The position numbers and the translations under genes were made by a program. Shown here piece by piece: positions 32,023-40,774 of a stretch of 64,000 nt of DNA (the first letter of the stretch is position 1; the number at the start of each line of letters is the position of its first letter). Source of the stretch: JADCRZ01 sp031399065 (lineage in GTDB: Bacteria; Bacteroidota; Bacteroidia; Chitinophagales; Chitinophagaceae); contig JANNOM010000002.1 in the NCBI GenBank assembly GCA_031399065.1, positions 1 through 64,000 of the forward strand. Direction: 5' to 3'. The notes beneath the pieces were generated by a model. That model saw nothing but the letters and a program-made list of their open reading frames with translations. It was not told the DNA's origin and made no database searches.

Positions 32023-34356
32023 ATGCCGAGATTACTGACTTTAGCCTTTCCGTTACTTTTATTCATTCTGCCCGGCACTCTGGCACTGCAAGCTCAGGAA
32101 AAATATACCGTCAGCGGCTCCGTCACCTCTCAAAGAACAGGTGAAAGTCTGATAGGAGCTTCCGTAAGAGTCGCCGATAGAAATACAGGTACTATAAGTA
32201 ATGAATACGGCTTTTTCTCCGTCACCCTTCCCAAAGGGACCTACAAGTTGGAAATATCTGCGGTGGGACTTGAAAAAAAACTGGTAGACCTGGTGCTCGA
32301 CAAGAACATTAAACTGAACTTGCAACTAGAAGAAGATAAGGGAAGCATGGAGGAAGTGACGGTAACGGCTTCCTCTCGGGGAAGAAGTCTCAGCAGTCCG
32401 CAGATGGGCGTGGAAAAACTGTCCATCGCCGAAACGAAGAATATCCCCGTTCTGTTCGGCGAGCGCGATGTATTAAAAACCATCCAGTTGCTGCCGGGTA
32501 TCAAATCGGCCGGGGAAGGCAACAGCGGCTTTTATGTGCGCGGTGGCGCAGCCGACCAAAACCTGATCCTGCTCGATGAAGCACCTGTTTATAATGCCTC
32601 GCACCTGCTTGGCTTTTTTTCTACCTTTAACTCCGATGCCATTAAAGACATAACCGTATACAAAGGTGGAATGCCCGCGCAATACGGAGGCCGCCTGTCT
32701 TCCGTCCTGGATATTAAAATGAACGATGGCAATAACCAGGATTACAGTGTAAGCGGTGGGGTAGGACTGATATCCGCCAAGCTGAACGTGGAGGGTCCGA
32801 TTCAAAAAGATAAATCTTCTTTCCTGCTATCGGCCCGGCGAACATACGTAGACGCGTTCCTCAGACTTTCGAACGATACAGCCGCCAAAAACAGCCGCCT
32901 GTATTTTTACGACCTTAACACTAAACTCAATTTTAAACTGGGTGAAAAAGACCGGCTTTTTTTCTCCGGGTACTTCGGAAGGGATAAACTGGGCTACGAT
33001 ACGCAGTTCGGCATCGACTGGGGCAATGGCACCGGCACCATACGATGGAACCATATCTTCAACGATAAACTATTCTCTAATACATCCCTCATATTCAGCA
33101 ATTACAACTATAACGTATCGGTGCGTACGGACGCCATCGACTTCGATATCTTTTCCCAGATAAGGGATTACAATGTAAAGCAGGAATTCCAGTGGTATCT
33201 CAATAGCCGCAATACGCTGCGCATGGGCATCAATTCCATCTTTCATACCATACGTCCGGGTGAAGTCACTTCTTCGGAAACATCCAGCTTTGGAAGCCTC
33301 TTACTACAAAAAAGATATTCATGGGAAAATGCGGCCTTTGTCACCAATACCTGGAAAGTATCCGATAAGATCAACCTGAGTTACGGGCTGCGGCTTACCT
33401 CGTTCAGCGTACTTGGCAAGGGAGATTTTTATGGACTGGATGAAGATGGAAACCCGGTGGATACCACTACCTACGGCAAAGGCGCATTCGTAAAGACATA
33501 CGTAAATCCCGAACCACGGATAGCGGCCAGCTACCAGTTGAACAATACCAGTTCCGTAAAGCTGGCCTATGTACGAAACGTGCAGAACCTGCATCTTATT
33601 TCCAATACCACCACTTCTTCTCCTTCGGATAAATGGGTGGCAAGTACCAACATCATCAAACCCGAACTCAGCGACCAGGTATCCATCGGCTATTATAAAA
33701 ACCTGGCCGGCGATAAATACGAACTCACGCTGGAAACCTATTACAAATCACTGCAGAACCAGATAGACTACCGGGACGGTGCCGACGTATTTACCAACGA
33801 CGCTATTGAAAGCCAATTGCTCTTCGGCAAGGGCCGGGCTTACGGACTGGAAATGCTGCTAAAGAAAAAAGCAGGTAAGTTTACCGGCTGGTTAAGTTAT
33901 ACCCTTTCCAAAACGGAGCGGCAGATAGACGGTATCAATAATAACGAGTGGTACAATGCCCGCCAGGATCGTACGCACGATGTGGCCATCGTGGCTTCTT
34001 ATGAACTTAACAAAAAATGGACCTTCTCCGCTAACTGGATCTATTATACCGGCGATGCGGTTACCTTCCCCAGCGGCAAGTACCGGGTAGACGACCAGGT
34101 AGTGTTTTATTATACCGAAAGGAATGGTTACCGCTATCCATCCTATCATCGCCTCGATCTGGGAGCCACGCTGCAGTTAGAGAAACAAAAGAAGTTCAGT
34201 TCCGAACTGGTGTTCAGCATCTTCAATGCCTATGGCCGGGAAAATGCTTACACCATCAACTTCCAGGAAAGTGAAACCGATCCTTCCAAAACGGAAGCGG
34301 TAAGGGTGGCACTTTTCAAATTTATACCTTCCGTATCCTATAACTTTAAATTTTAA
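32023..34356 (+). CDS. TonB-dependent receptor with carboxypeptidase-like N-domain
   Basis: 777 aa from ATG 32023, which opens a signal peptide (ends LALQAQ); the frame extends upstream to 31897 but those 42 residues are not signal-like. Next come a CarboxypepD_reg-like domain (VSGSVTSQRTGESLIGASVRV in outline), a plug domain (FYVRGGAADQNLILLDEAPVYNASHLLGFFSTFN region) and a 22-strand-type barrel ending in FIPSVSYNFKF. It is followed 4 bases later by a DUF4249 lipoprotein gene, the usual partner of this receptor type in Bacteroidota; the pair probably imports a large or complexed nutrient. Substrate unknown. Confidence 0.9.
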   Translation: MPRLLTLAFPLLLFILPGTLALQAQEKYTVSGSVTSQRTGESLIGASVRVADRNTGTISNEYGFFSVTLPKGTYKLEISAVGLEKKLVDLVLDKNIKLNLQLEEDKGSMEEVTVTASSRGRSLSSPQMGVEKLSIAETKNIPVLFGERDVLKTIQLLPGIKSAGEGNSGFYVRGGAADQNLILLDEAPVYNASHLLGFFSTFNSDAIKDITVYKGGMPAQYGGRLSSVLDIKMNDGNNQDYSVSGGVGLISAKLNVEGPIQKDKSSFLLSARRTYVDAFLRLSNDTAAKNSRLYFYDLNTKLNFKLGEKDRLFFSGYFGRDKLGYDTQFGIDWGNGTGTIRWNHIFNDKLFSNTSLIFSNYNYNVSVRTDAIDFDIFSQIRDYNVKQEFQWYLNSRNTLRMGINSIFHTIRPGEVTSSETSSFGSLLLQKRYSWENAAFVTNTWKVSDKINLSYGLRLTSFSVLGKGDFYGLDEDGNPVDTTTYGKGAFVKTYVNPEPRIAASYQLNNTSSVKLAYVRNVQNLHLISNTTTSSPSDKWVASTNIIKPELSDQVSIGYYKNLAGDKYELTLETYYKSLQNQIDYRDGADVFTNDAIESQLLFGKGRAYGLEMLLKKKAGKFTGWLSYTLSKTERQIDGINNNEWYNARQDRTHDVAIVASYELNKKWTFSANWIYYTGDAVTFPSGKYRVDDQVVFYYTERNGYRYPSYHRLDLGATLQLEKQKKFSSELVFSIFNAYGRENAYTINFQESETDPSKTEAVRVALFKFIPSVSYNFKF

Positions 34357-34360
34357 ACAG

Positions 34361-35176
34361 ATGCATAACCGGATATATATATCGCTCAGCCTGGTAATCA
34401 TCCTGCTTGGCTCATGCGAACAGGTAATCGATGTCGATCTTAACGACGTGGAAAAAAAGTACGTGATAGAAGCCGTACTGAGCGATCAGGCCAATTCCTG
34501 CAAAGTGCTGATTTCTCAATCGAAGAATTTTGACGAGGACAATAATTTCATCGGCATTACCGGTGCGCAGGTTACCATTGCAGATGGTAACGGCCCCGAG
34601 CAAACACTCACCGCCTCTGCGCCCGGCGTTTACGAAAACAGCGGCATCACCGGCGTGGTAGGGCATACGTACCGGTTGAAGGTAACGGTTAGCGGACAGG
34701 TATTCACTGCCTCTTCTACCATACCCTCCAAAGTATTATTCGACACCCTGTACATAAGTGATGAGCTCATTTTTGACGAAGTCATTAAACTGTCGACGCT
34801 GGAATACCAGGACCCGCCGGGAAGGGGCAACAACTACCGTTTTATACAATATATCAATGGCGAAAAAGACAAGACCATCTTTATCCGCGACGACGACCTG
34901 AATGACGGGAAGCGCATCGACGCCAAGCTTTTTGCCCGCAATGACGACGATGACGATGATGAAAGCGGCAGTAAAATAAAAAAAGGAGACCTGGTAAAAG
35001 TGGAAATGCTCTGCGTCGATGAACCGATCAACAAATACTGGTACAGCCTGGATCAGAGCGCACTGGGAACTAACGAAAGTGCTTCCCCTGCTAACCCCGT
35101 TACCAATATAAAAGGTGGGGCGCTCGGTTATTTCAGCGCGCATACCTACCAGGCACAGATCATTACGGCTCCATAG
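34361..35176 (+). CDS. DUF4249 lipoprotein, receptor partner
   Basis: 271 aa. Lipobox LLGSC near residue 19 followed by EQVIDVDLNDVEKKYVIEAVLSD, the standard DUF4249 opening, then GAQVTIADG and GVVGHTYRLKVTV, beta-sandwich-like segments. An acidic stretch of seven Asp/Glu residues (NDDDDDDESG) lies near 195-205 and might bind calcium or simply be a linker. Coupled to the TonB receptor (4-base gap) it is likely a surface-exposed ligand-binding partner. Its last 14 bases overlap the convergent gene at 35163. Confidence 0.85.
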   Translation: MHNRIYISLSLVIILLGSCEQVIDVDLNDVEKKYVIEAVLSDQANSCKVLISQSKNFDEDNNFIGITGAQVTIADGNGPEQTLTASAPGVYENSGITGVVGHTYRLKVTVSGQVFTASSTIPSKVLFDTLYISDELIFDEVIKLSTLEYQDPPGRGNNYRFIQYINGEKDKTIFIRDDDLNDGKRIDAKLFARNDDDDDDESGSKIKKGDLVKVEMLCVDEPINKYWYSLDQSALGTNESASPANPVTNIKGGALGYFSAHTYQAQIITAP

Positions 35177-36497
35177 CATCGCGGGGTTTGTACAGAACCC
35201 GGTCGTAGCGGCTCGTCCAGCTTCCGCCGGGAGCGTACTTCATTCCGTCTCCCCAGGTAGGAGATCTTAAAAAATAGCTTCTTCGGTACCATGATTTATA
35301 AGGCCAGCCGCTTCCCCACACCACCGAGCTATCCTGTATATACCAGTTGGCATAGCCTGAAGTACAGGCAGTGGTTACATATTCTTCGGTGGTGTCGGTA
35401 ATGTATACAAACCGTGCATGGTATATCCGGTGCTCTGGGGGCACTTTATCAATATCGGGCGGCCGCTCCGTGCTTACTTCCCAGGCACCGCCGATGGCCT
35501 CTTTGCTTACGAACCACACGCCGTTTTGTAAAGCGTAATATTTGTCTTTGACATTTACTACCGGTATATTGCTATTCTCCGACACAAACAGGCCTGTATT
35601 GGAAAAGGACGAGAACTCCGCTCCTCCGTCGTATAGTACCACAGGTTGTGCCGTACGGCGGTTTACCCGGCTTACCCTGGGCGTACTTGCTTCTGCTATG
35701 GCCTTGCGGGCAGAATCGGTGCCTGCTACGTGAAAAAGCACGCCGGCCCTGGCCGATCCTGCCGGGATCTTGCTGAAATCTGCCGGTAGTTTATCTGCCG
35801 GATTAAAAGTCCATGGCCCCTCCAGCGAGCCGGCACGGTACCATCTGCCTGAAAGCAATACATAGTAAAGCAGGCTTGCACTATCCTTAAAGATATCGTT
35901 TGTACTGTTGGCAGCATATTGCAATGACGTGCCCGGTATCGAACTGTAAAGGGGCTTGCCGCGGGTCTGTATTAGTTCGGCCGGTTGCATGGTAACGATC
36001 ACCTGCGGACGTAGGGTTGGTTTTGCGGACTGCATACCAGCCAGGGGTTTTGTTTTTGGCGGCATTTTCATTTTCAGGGCAGTTCTTTGCCTACGCTTCA
36101 CCAGGCTATCGATCAGTTTAATTACTTCCGGCTGCATTTTGAGCACACTGTAATTGTAAGTGGCCGAGTCGGATACATACCAGTATTTATCCCAGTACAG
36201 GTAATACCTGTTATCATGATGGTTTTTAATAATGAGATGCGGCGTGTTGAGCACGCGGTACATGCGTAATTCTTCATCAACGGTCATAATAGGATCACCA
36301 TCGATAAATAAAAGAACGGAAGGTTTGTCGCGGTAATAGATGGGAGGTGGATCGTTGTTAAGGGCCTCATTCGTTTGTTGTACCGAACGGCCGGTGTCGT
36401 TTACGGGGGTATTTCGCGGCCATCCCCCCTGTGCGGATACCAGGGTAAAAAACATGCAGTATATACCTGCCAGGAAGCATGGTCTGCGATTGCTCAT
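35163..36497 (-). CDS. secreted protein with repeated W/Y-rich segments
   Basis: 444 aa with a signal peptide (to about residue 22, LVSAQ). It holds at least three copies of a loose unit of about 50-80 residues: RYYLYWDKYWYVSDSATYNY, LLYYVLLSGRWYRAGSLEGPWTF with LPADFSKIP after it, and YYALQNGVWFVSKEAIGGAWEV with PPDIDKVP after it. The Y/W, G-W-Y/F and G-x-W positions recur, suggesting a repeated small beta fold with exposed aromatics. Some proteins with this pattern carry a carbohydrate-binding label, but function is not known. Divergent from the sigma-like gene. Confidence 0.7.
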   Translation of the reverse strand: MSNRRPCFLAGIYCMFFTLVSAQGGWPRNTPVNDTGRSVQQTNEALNNDPPPIYYRDKPSVLLFIDGDPIMTVDEELRMYRVLNTPHLIIKNHHDNRYYLYWDKYWYVSDSATYNYSVLKMQPEVIKLIDSLVKRRQRTALKMKMPPKTKPLAGMQSAKPTLRPQVIVTMQPAELIQTRGKPLYSSIPGTSLQYAANSTNDIFKDSASLLYYVLLSGRWYRAGSLEGPWTFNPADKLPADFSKIPAGSARAGVLFHVAGTDSARKAIAEASTPRVSRVNRRTAQPVVLYDGGAEFSSFSNTGLFVSENSNIPVVNVKDKYYALQNGVWFVSKEAIGGAWEVSTERPPDIDKVPPEHRIYHARFVYITDTTEEYVTTACTSGYANWYIQDSSVVWGSGWPYKSWYRRSYFLRSPTWGDGMKYAPGGSWTSRYDRVLYKPRDAMEP

Positions 36498-36695
36498 GAT
36501 ATACTGTTGCAGTTTTTATTGGTTTTTACAATATACGGTTTTCCCCGCATTTTGTAAAATGAATCCCGCCCGGCCGCACAGTTCCTATTTTTACCCCGAT
36601 TATTATTACCTTAGTGTCGATTAAAAGAAACATCCCTGAAAAACCTTCCGGAAAATAGAATACACGAACGGAAAATACCAGACGATCCGGCATCT

Positions 36696-37109
36696 GTGTA
36701 CAGGTTGTATGGTCATGTTGTATACGGTTTTGCCAAAGAATTTACTTCCGATGAACACACGGCGGGAAGCATTTTAAAGAATACCATTGATTGTTTAACA
36801 GCGGGAAAGCAGGGGTTTGACCCATCGAATATGAGTTTTTTAACGTATATACGTACAATAGTGAGGCAAAAATCAATTGAATCAGTAAAGACTCCTCTCT
36901 ACGCAACCCTTAATTCTTCCGCCAGACCGGAATCAAGATTTTTACAAGTAGCTGCATCGCTCTCGCCGCTTCACAGGCGCCTTTTTAATGAAAGGTATTA
37001 TGAAGGTAAAACGGAGGCTTTGATAGCGGCGGATTTGGGACTACCGATTGAGGATGTTGGGGTTAAGATAAAAGAAATCGTTAAAAAAATAGGAACTGAT
37101 TTAAAATAA
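36696..37109 (+). CDS. reduced ECF-type sigma factor (start uncertain)
   Basis: 137 aa from the GTG at 36696. The C-terminal half matches sigma region 4 (LSPLHRRLFNERYYEGKTEALIAADLGLPIEDVGVKIKEIVKKI), and the N-terminal part matches a shortened region 2 (VYRLYGHVVYGFAKEF ... MSFLTYIRTIVRQKSIE). The open frame continues upstream without ATG, GTG or TTG to a stop at 36612, and the residues there (LPENRIHERKIPDDPAS) look genuine, so the real start may be a rarer codon such as CTG 36636. It overlaps the next gene as TAATG. Probable partner of that anti-sigma factor. Confidence 0.65.
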   Translation: MYRLYGHVVYGFAKEFTSDEHTAGSILKNTIDCLTAGKQGFDPSNMSFLTYIRTIVRQKSIESVKTPLYATLNSSARPESRFLQVAASLSPLHRRLFNERYYEGKTEALIAADLGLPIEDVGVKIKEIVKKIGTDLK

Positions 37110-37612
37110 TGAATGTAGAGGAATATATATCTAGTGGAATAGTGGAAAGCTACGTGCTAGGCATAACCGATGAAAAGGAACGGCTGGAATTCGAGCGCTT
37201 GTTACCACGCTACCCACAGTTGCAGTCGGCCATGCAGTTGTTCGAGGTAAAACTTGAACGGGAAATGCTTGCCAATGCGGTTCCGCCCCCTGCGTATGTG
37301 TGGGGTGCCATCGAGAATAGGGTAAGGAAAGAGCAGACGGCGGGTGATGGAAATTATGCGAATGGAAAATATAAGCAATACAGGGAAACGGTAATTCCGA
37401 TCGTGTCAGAATCCACCAGCCAGATAAGGGTACATAAGAACTTCCGATACGCATTTATCGCCCTCGTAATCCTGTCAAAGGTTTTTTTATACGGCGCTAT
37501 ATATTATTATCTTGCATACAAGGATGAGCTTAAGCAAAGAGAAAGACTCGAACAGCAGATGCAGCAGGCGGCACCTTCGTCTAAACCTGTATCATCTTTA
37601 CCGACGTACTAA
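37109..37612 (+). CDS. anti-sigma factor-like membrane protein
   Basis: 167 aa. The N-terminus MNVEEYISSGIVESYVLGITDEKERLEFERLLPRYPQ (outline) is the short helical domain seen in RskA-like anti-sigma factors of Bacteroidota; a single helix at about 110-132 (FRYAFIALVILSKVFLYGAIYYYLA in outline) anchors it, followed by a periplasmic coiled-coil-like tail KDELKQRERLEQQMQQA and a short Pro/Ser end. Translation is coupled to the sigma-like gene by overlap of TAA and ATG. It likely holds the sigma factor at the inner membrane; no output gene is evident nearby. Note that the tail is too short for a full periplasmic sensor domain. Confidence 0.75.
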   Translation: MNVEEYISSGIVESYVLGITDEKERLEFERLLPRYPQLQSAMQLFEVKLEREMLANAVPPPAYVWGAIENRVRKEQTAGDGNYANGKYKQYRETVIPIVSESTSQIRVHKNFRYAFIALVILSKVFLYGAIYYYLAYKDELKQRERLEQQMQQAAPSSKPVSSLPTY

Positions 37613-37812
37613 CTGGTAGTATTTCTTAATACATCAACCGTTTCACTGATCTCGAATTCCTGGTGCCAGCTGGATCCGCTGCCAAGGGAAAGCTGGTATT
37701 CCAGAAAGTTAGTGCGTACGCAAATGGCAGTCACCAATCGCTGCCGCTGGTCGTTGTCCGTTATCAGGTAAACAAACTGACCCAGGTTAAAATTGTTTTG
37801 TATTATCATCAT
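37609..37812 (-). CDS. small conserved-looking protein, unknown function
   Basis: 67 aa, no signal peptide or helix. The composition is balanced with ordered phrases (FNLGQFVYLITDNDQRQRLVTAICVR, then EYQLSLGSGSSWHQEFEISETVDV, both in outline), which read like a small beta-barrel fold and not like a random antisense frame. Its stop overlaps the anti-sigma stop by 4 bases. No promoter box found. I do not recognise a named family; a phage-like or Tudor-like small fold is possible. Confidence 0.6.
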   Translation of the reverse strand: MMIIQNNFNLGQFVYLITDNDQRQRLVTAICVRTNFLEYQLSLGSGSSWHQEFEISETVDVLRNTTS

Positions 37813-37872
37813 AGTAGGGGGTAATTAAACACTTAACGCAAAAAGGGATTACAAAATTGTTAATCTTTACCT

Positions 37873-37880
37873 TACTTTTA
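37873..37880 (+). promoter_or_regulatory. -7-like box of accA
   Basis: TACTTTTA, one base from TAnnTTTG, about 20 bases before the accA ATG. No -33 match. Confidence 0.35.
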
Positions 37881-37899
37881 CAGCCGCTAATTACAGCCT

Positions 37900-38883
37900 A
37901 TGCCCGAAAATAAGAACAGACAATTCCTGGATTTTGAGCGGCCTATCAAGGAGCTGTTCGATGAAATAGAGAAGCTGAAGCAGATTGCGGAGAAAACTAA
38001 ACTGGACAATACTTCTTACATTCATCAACTGGAGGACCAGGTGGTAGATAAGCGTCGGGAGATTACCAGTAAGCTTACCAGTTGGCAGAAAGTACAGTTG
38101 AGCCGGCACCCCGACAGACCCTATACCCTTAAGTATATTCAGAATATGACCACTAATTTCGTGGAACTGCATGGAGACCGGAACGTAAAAGACGATAAGG
38201 CCATGGTGGGAGGTTTCGCCCAACTGGATGGAGAAACGGTGATGATCATCGGCCAGCAAAAAGGGATCAATACCAAAATGCGTCAGCTTCGCAACTTCGG
38301 GATGGCCAATCCCGAAGGATACCGTAAGGCCCTACGCCTGATGAAGCTGGCTGAAAAATTCAACAAGCCCATCATTACCCTGATAGATACGCCCGGCGCC
38401 TACCCGGGCCTGGAAGCGGAAGAAAGAGGACAGGGAGAAGCCATTGCCCGGAATATATATGAAATGATACGGCTGAAAGTACCGGTAATTTGCGTAATAA
38501 TAGGGGAAGGTGCCAGCGGCGGTGCGCTGGGCATAGGGGTTGGCGACAAGGTCCTGATGCTTCAGAACACCTGGTACACTGTTATTTCCCCCGAAAGCTG
38601 CAGTTCTATTTTATGGCGCAGTTGGGATCAGAAAGAAAAAGCGGCCGAACAGCTTCGCCTTACCTCCGATAATATGCACAAGTTCGGACTGATAGATGCC
38701 ATCGTTCCCGAGCCGGTAGGCGGTGCCCACTGGGATTATGCAGAAGCAGCCGCCCTGCTGAAACAATACCTGTTGCCCGCCCTGCAGGAACTGAAACAAT
38801 TATCGGCAGAACAAAGGAAGCAGCAGCGAATAGAGAAATTCGGAAAAATGGGCTTCTGGGAAGAAACGACTATTCAGGAATAA
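37900..38883 (+). CDS. accA: acetyl-CoA carboxylase carboxyltransferase subunit alpha
   Basis: 327-aa cytosolic subunit that, with AccD, moves CO2 from biotinylated AccB to acetyl-CoA in the first step of fatty acid synthesis. Conserved blocks are all there: FLDFERPIKELFDEIEKLKQ at the N-terminus, LHGDR, GGFAQLDGETVMIIGQQKG, the oxyanion-forming PGAYPGLEAEERGQGEAIARN and GEGASGGALGIGVGDKVLM, then WYTVISPESCSSILW. Length is normal. accD and accBC are elsewhere. dapA follows after 20 bases. Confidence 0.95.
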   Translation: MPENKNRQFLDFERPIKELFDEIEKLKQIAEKTKLDNTSYIHQLEDQVVDKRREITSKLTSWQKVQLSRHPDRPYTLKYIQNMTTNFVELHGDRNVKDDKAMVGGFAQLDGETVMIIGQQKGINTKMRQLRNFGMANPEGYRKALRLMKLAEKFNKPIITLIDTPGAYPGLEAEERGQGEAIARNIYEMIRLKVPVICVIIGEGASGGALGIGVGDKVLMLQNTWYTVISPESCSSILWRSWDQKEKAAEQLRLTSDNMHKFGLIDAIVPEPVGGAHWDYAEAAALLKQYLLPALQELKQLSAEQRKQQRIEKFGKMGFWEETTIQE

Positions 38884-38903
38884 TTCAATAATATAACAGC
38901 TAC

Positions 38904-39788
38904 ATGTTACGCGACAAATTAAGAGGAACAGGCGTGGCCCTTATAACACCTTTCACGGCTGACCACAAAATAGATTTTGATGCCCTCGGAAAAGTGATTG
39001 AATACACCGTTCGGGACGGCGTCAATTACGTGGTGACGCTCGGCACAACCGGTGAAGCACCCACCCTGGACAAGGAAGAGAAAATGGATATTATCCGGTT
39101 TACCTACGAAAAAGTGGACGGGGCCGTACCCGTGGTGGTAGGGATCGGGGGAAACGATACCCGGGAGCTGCTGAACGACCTGGAACACTTCCCGCTCGAT
39201 AAAGCGATCGCTATTCTCAGTGCCAGTCCGTATTACAGCAAACCCTCACAGGAAGGGCTTTACCAGCACTACAAAGCACTCGCTTCCGCTACCAATAAGC
39301 CGGTTATACTCTATAACGTACCCGGCCGCACCGGACGCAACCTGAACGCAGAAACCACGATACGACTGGCTTCGGATATAGATAACATTGCCGGTATTAA
39401 AGAATCGGCGGGCGATATGGCCCAGGCCATGCAGATCCTGCGGGATAAACCGTCCGACTTCCTGGTAGTGAGCGGGGACGATGCGCTGGCACTTCCCCAG
39501 ATCGCCTGTGGCATGGACGGTGTCATCAGTGTCGCCGCCAATGCGCTGCCTAAAGCATTTTCCGAAATGGTACGTCACTGCCTTCTGGGAGAGTTTAAGC
39601 TCGCCAAAGGACTGAATGATCAACTGATCGGAGCATACGAACTGATGTTCGCTGAAAATAATCCTGCCGGGGTAAAAGCCGCATTGACGATTATGGGTCT
39701 TATTGAAAATCACCTGCGCCTTCCGCTGGTGCCCTTAAGCAGTGAGATGCATAAAAAAATGGAGCAATACCTGGCTTCCAGGAATTGA
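38904..39788 (+). CDS. dapA: 4-hydroxy-tetrahydrodipicolinate synthase
   Basis: 294-aa class I aldolase-type enzyme condensing pyruvate with aspartate semialdehyde in lysine/meso-diaminopimelate synthesis. The Schiff-base Lys166 lies in IAGIKESAGD; Tyr137 in LYNVPGRTG and Thr49 region in GTTGEAPTL complete the active site. Length and order match the family. It is in the same orientation as accA, 20 bases after it, and abuts the rnz stop with no base between. Confidence 0.95.
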   Translation: MLRDKLRGTGVALITPFTADHKIDFDALGKVIEYTVRDGVNYVVTLGTTGEAPTLDKEEKMDIIRFTYEKVDGAVPVVVGIGGNDTRELLNDLEHFPLDKAIAILSASPYYSKPSQEGLYQHYKALASATNKPVILYNVPGRTGRNLNAETTIRLASDIDNIAGIKESAGDMAQAMQILRDKPSDFLVVSGDDALALPQIACGMDGVISVAANALPKAFSEMVRHCLLGEFKLAKGLNDQLIGAYELMFAENNPAGVKAALTIMGLIENHLRLPLVPLSSEMHKKMEQYLASRN

Positions 39789-40688
39789 TCAGGCCTTATA
39801 AGTTACACCTTCCAGTGCCAGTTCGCTGTTGATAAATATTTCCCTTGCTTCCTGCTCGAACTGCGTGAGTGATTCGTATTTGGAGCTGAAATGCCCCAGG
39901 ATCAGCTTCTTAACACCTGCATCCCTGGCAGTAGACGCAGCCTGCACCGTGGTCGAATGAAACCGCTTGGCGGCACGGTCATCCAGGTCTTTCAGATAAG
40001 TAGATTCGTGGTAAAGCAGGTCCACTCCTTTTACCCGTTCCGCAATCGATTCGTGATACATGGTGTCGGCAGAATAAGCATAAGATTTGCCGGGCGGATT
40101 ATCGAAGGTAACCATTGCATTGAGTACCTGCTTTCCGTCGGGAAACAGGTAATCCTTTCCCTGCCTTAGTTCATCGTAGAAAGAAATGGGTATATGCATC
40201 TCCAGCGCTTTTTCTGCATTGATCTTCCTGGGCGATTTTACTTCCCGGAAAATAAAACCCCAGCAATCGATGCGGTGAAATACTTTAAAGCAACGCACTT
40301 CGAAACGGTTATTGCTCACCAGCAAACCATCTTCCAGCGGATGAAAATGGATGGGAAAAGGAAGTACGGTATCCGCTACCTTCAGTTGCATGTCTATAAT
40401 AGCTTGCAAAGGCCGCGGGGCGTAAAGGTAAAGATCCTGTTCTCTCCCCAGCAATCCCATACTCGTAAGCAGCCCTATCAGCCCGAAATAGTGGTCGCCA
40501 TGCAGGTGCGAAATAAAAATATGGTTAATGCGGCTGCGGCGTATCCTGTAACGCGCTATCTGCATCTGGGTGCCCTCGCCGCAGTCGATCAGGAACAACT
40601 GGTCGTTCAGCGTAACTACCTGTGAAGTAGGGTGCCGGTCGAAAGCGGGAATGGCGGAGTTGTTTCCAAGTATCGTGACTGCGAGCAT
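39789..40688 (-). CDS. rnz: ribonuclease Z
   Basis: 299-aa metallo-beta-lactamase-fold endonuclease that trims tRNA 3' trailers. The zinc motif HLHGDH is at residues 61-66; further ligands are in FKVFHRIDCWG, SADTMYHES and ILGHFSSKY. The stop codon directly abuts the dapA stop. The STAS protein is upstream on the same strand, 86 bases away, a pairing seen repeatedly in Bacteroidota. Confidence 0.95.
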   Translation of the reverse strand: MLAVTILGNNSAIPAFDRHPTSQVVTLNDQLFLIDCGEGTQMQIARYRIRRSRINHIFISHLHGDHYFGLIGLLTSMGLLGREQDLYLYAPRPLQAIIDMQLKVADTVLPFPIHFHPLEDGLLVSNNRFEVRCFKVFHRIDCWGFIFREVKSPRKINAEKALEMHIPISFYDELRQGKDYLFPDGKQVLNAMVTFDNPPGKSYAYSADTMYHESIAERVKGVDLLYHESTYLKDLDDRAAKRFHSTTVQAASTARDAGVKKLILGHFSSKYESLTQFEQEAREIFINSELALEGVTYKA

Positions 40689-40774
40689 TCAGGATCAAAT
40701 GTTAAATAGTAAGTAATGTAAAAAGATACGCCGGGCAAATTAAGCTAAAAACAACAACTTTTGTTAATCACTGG

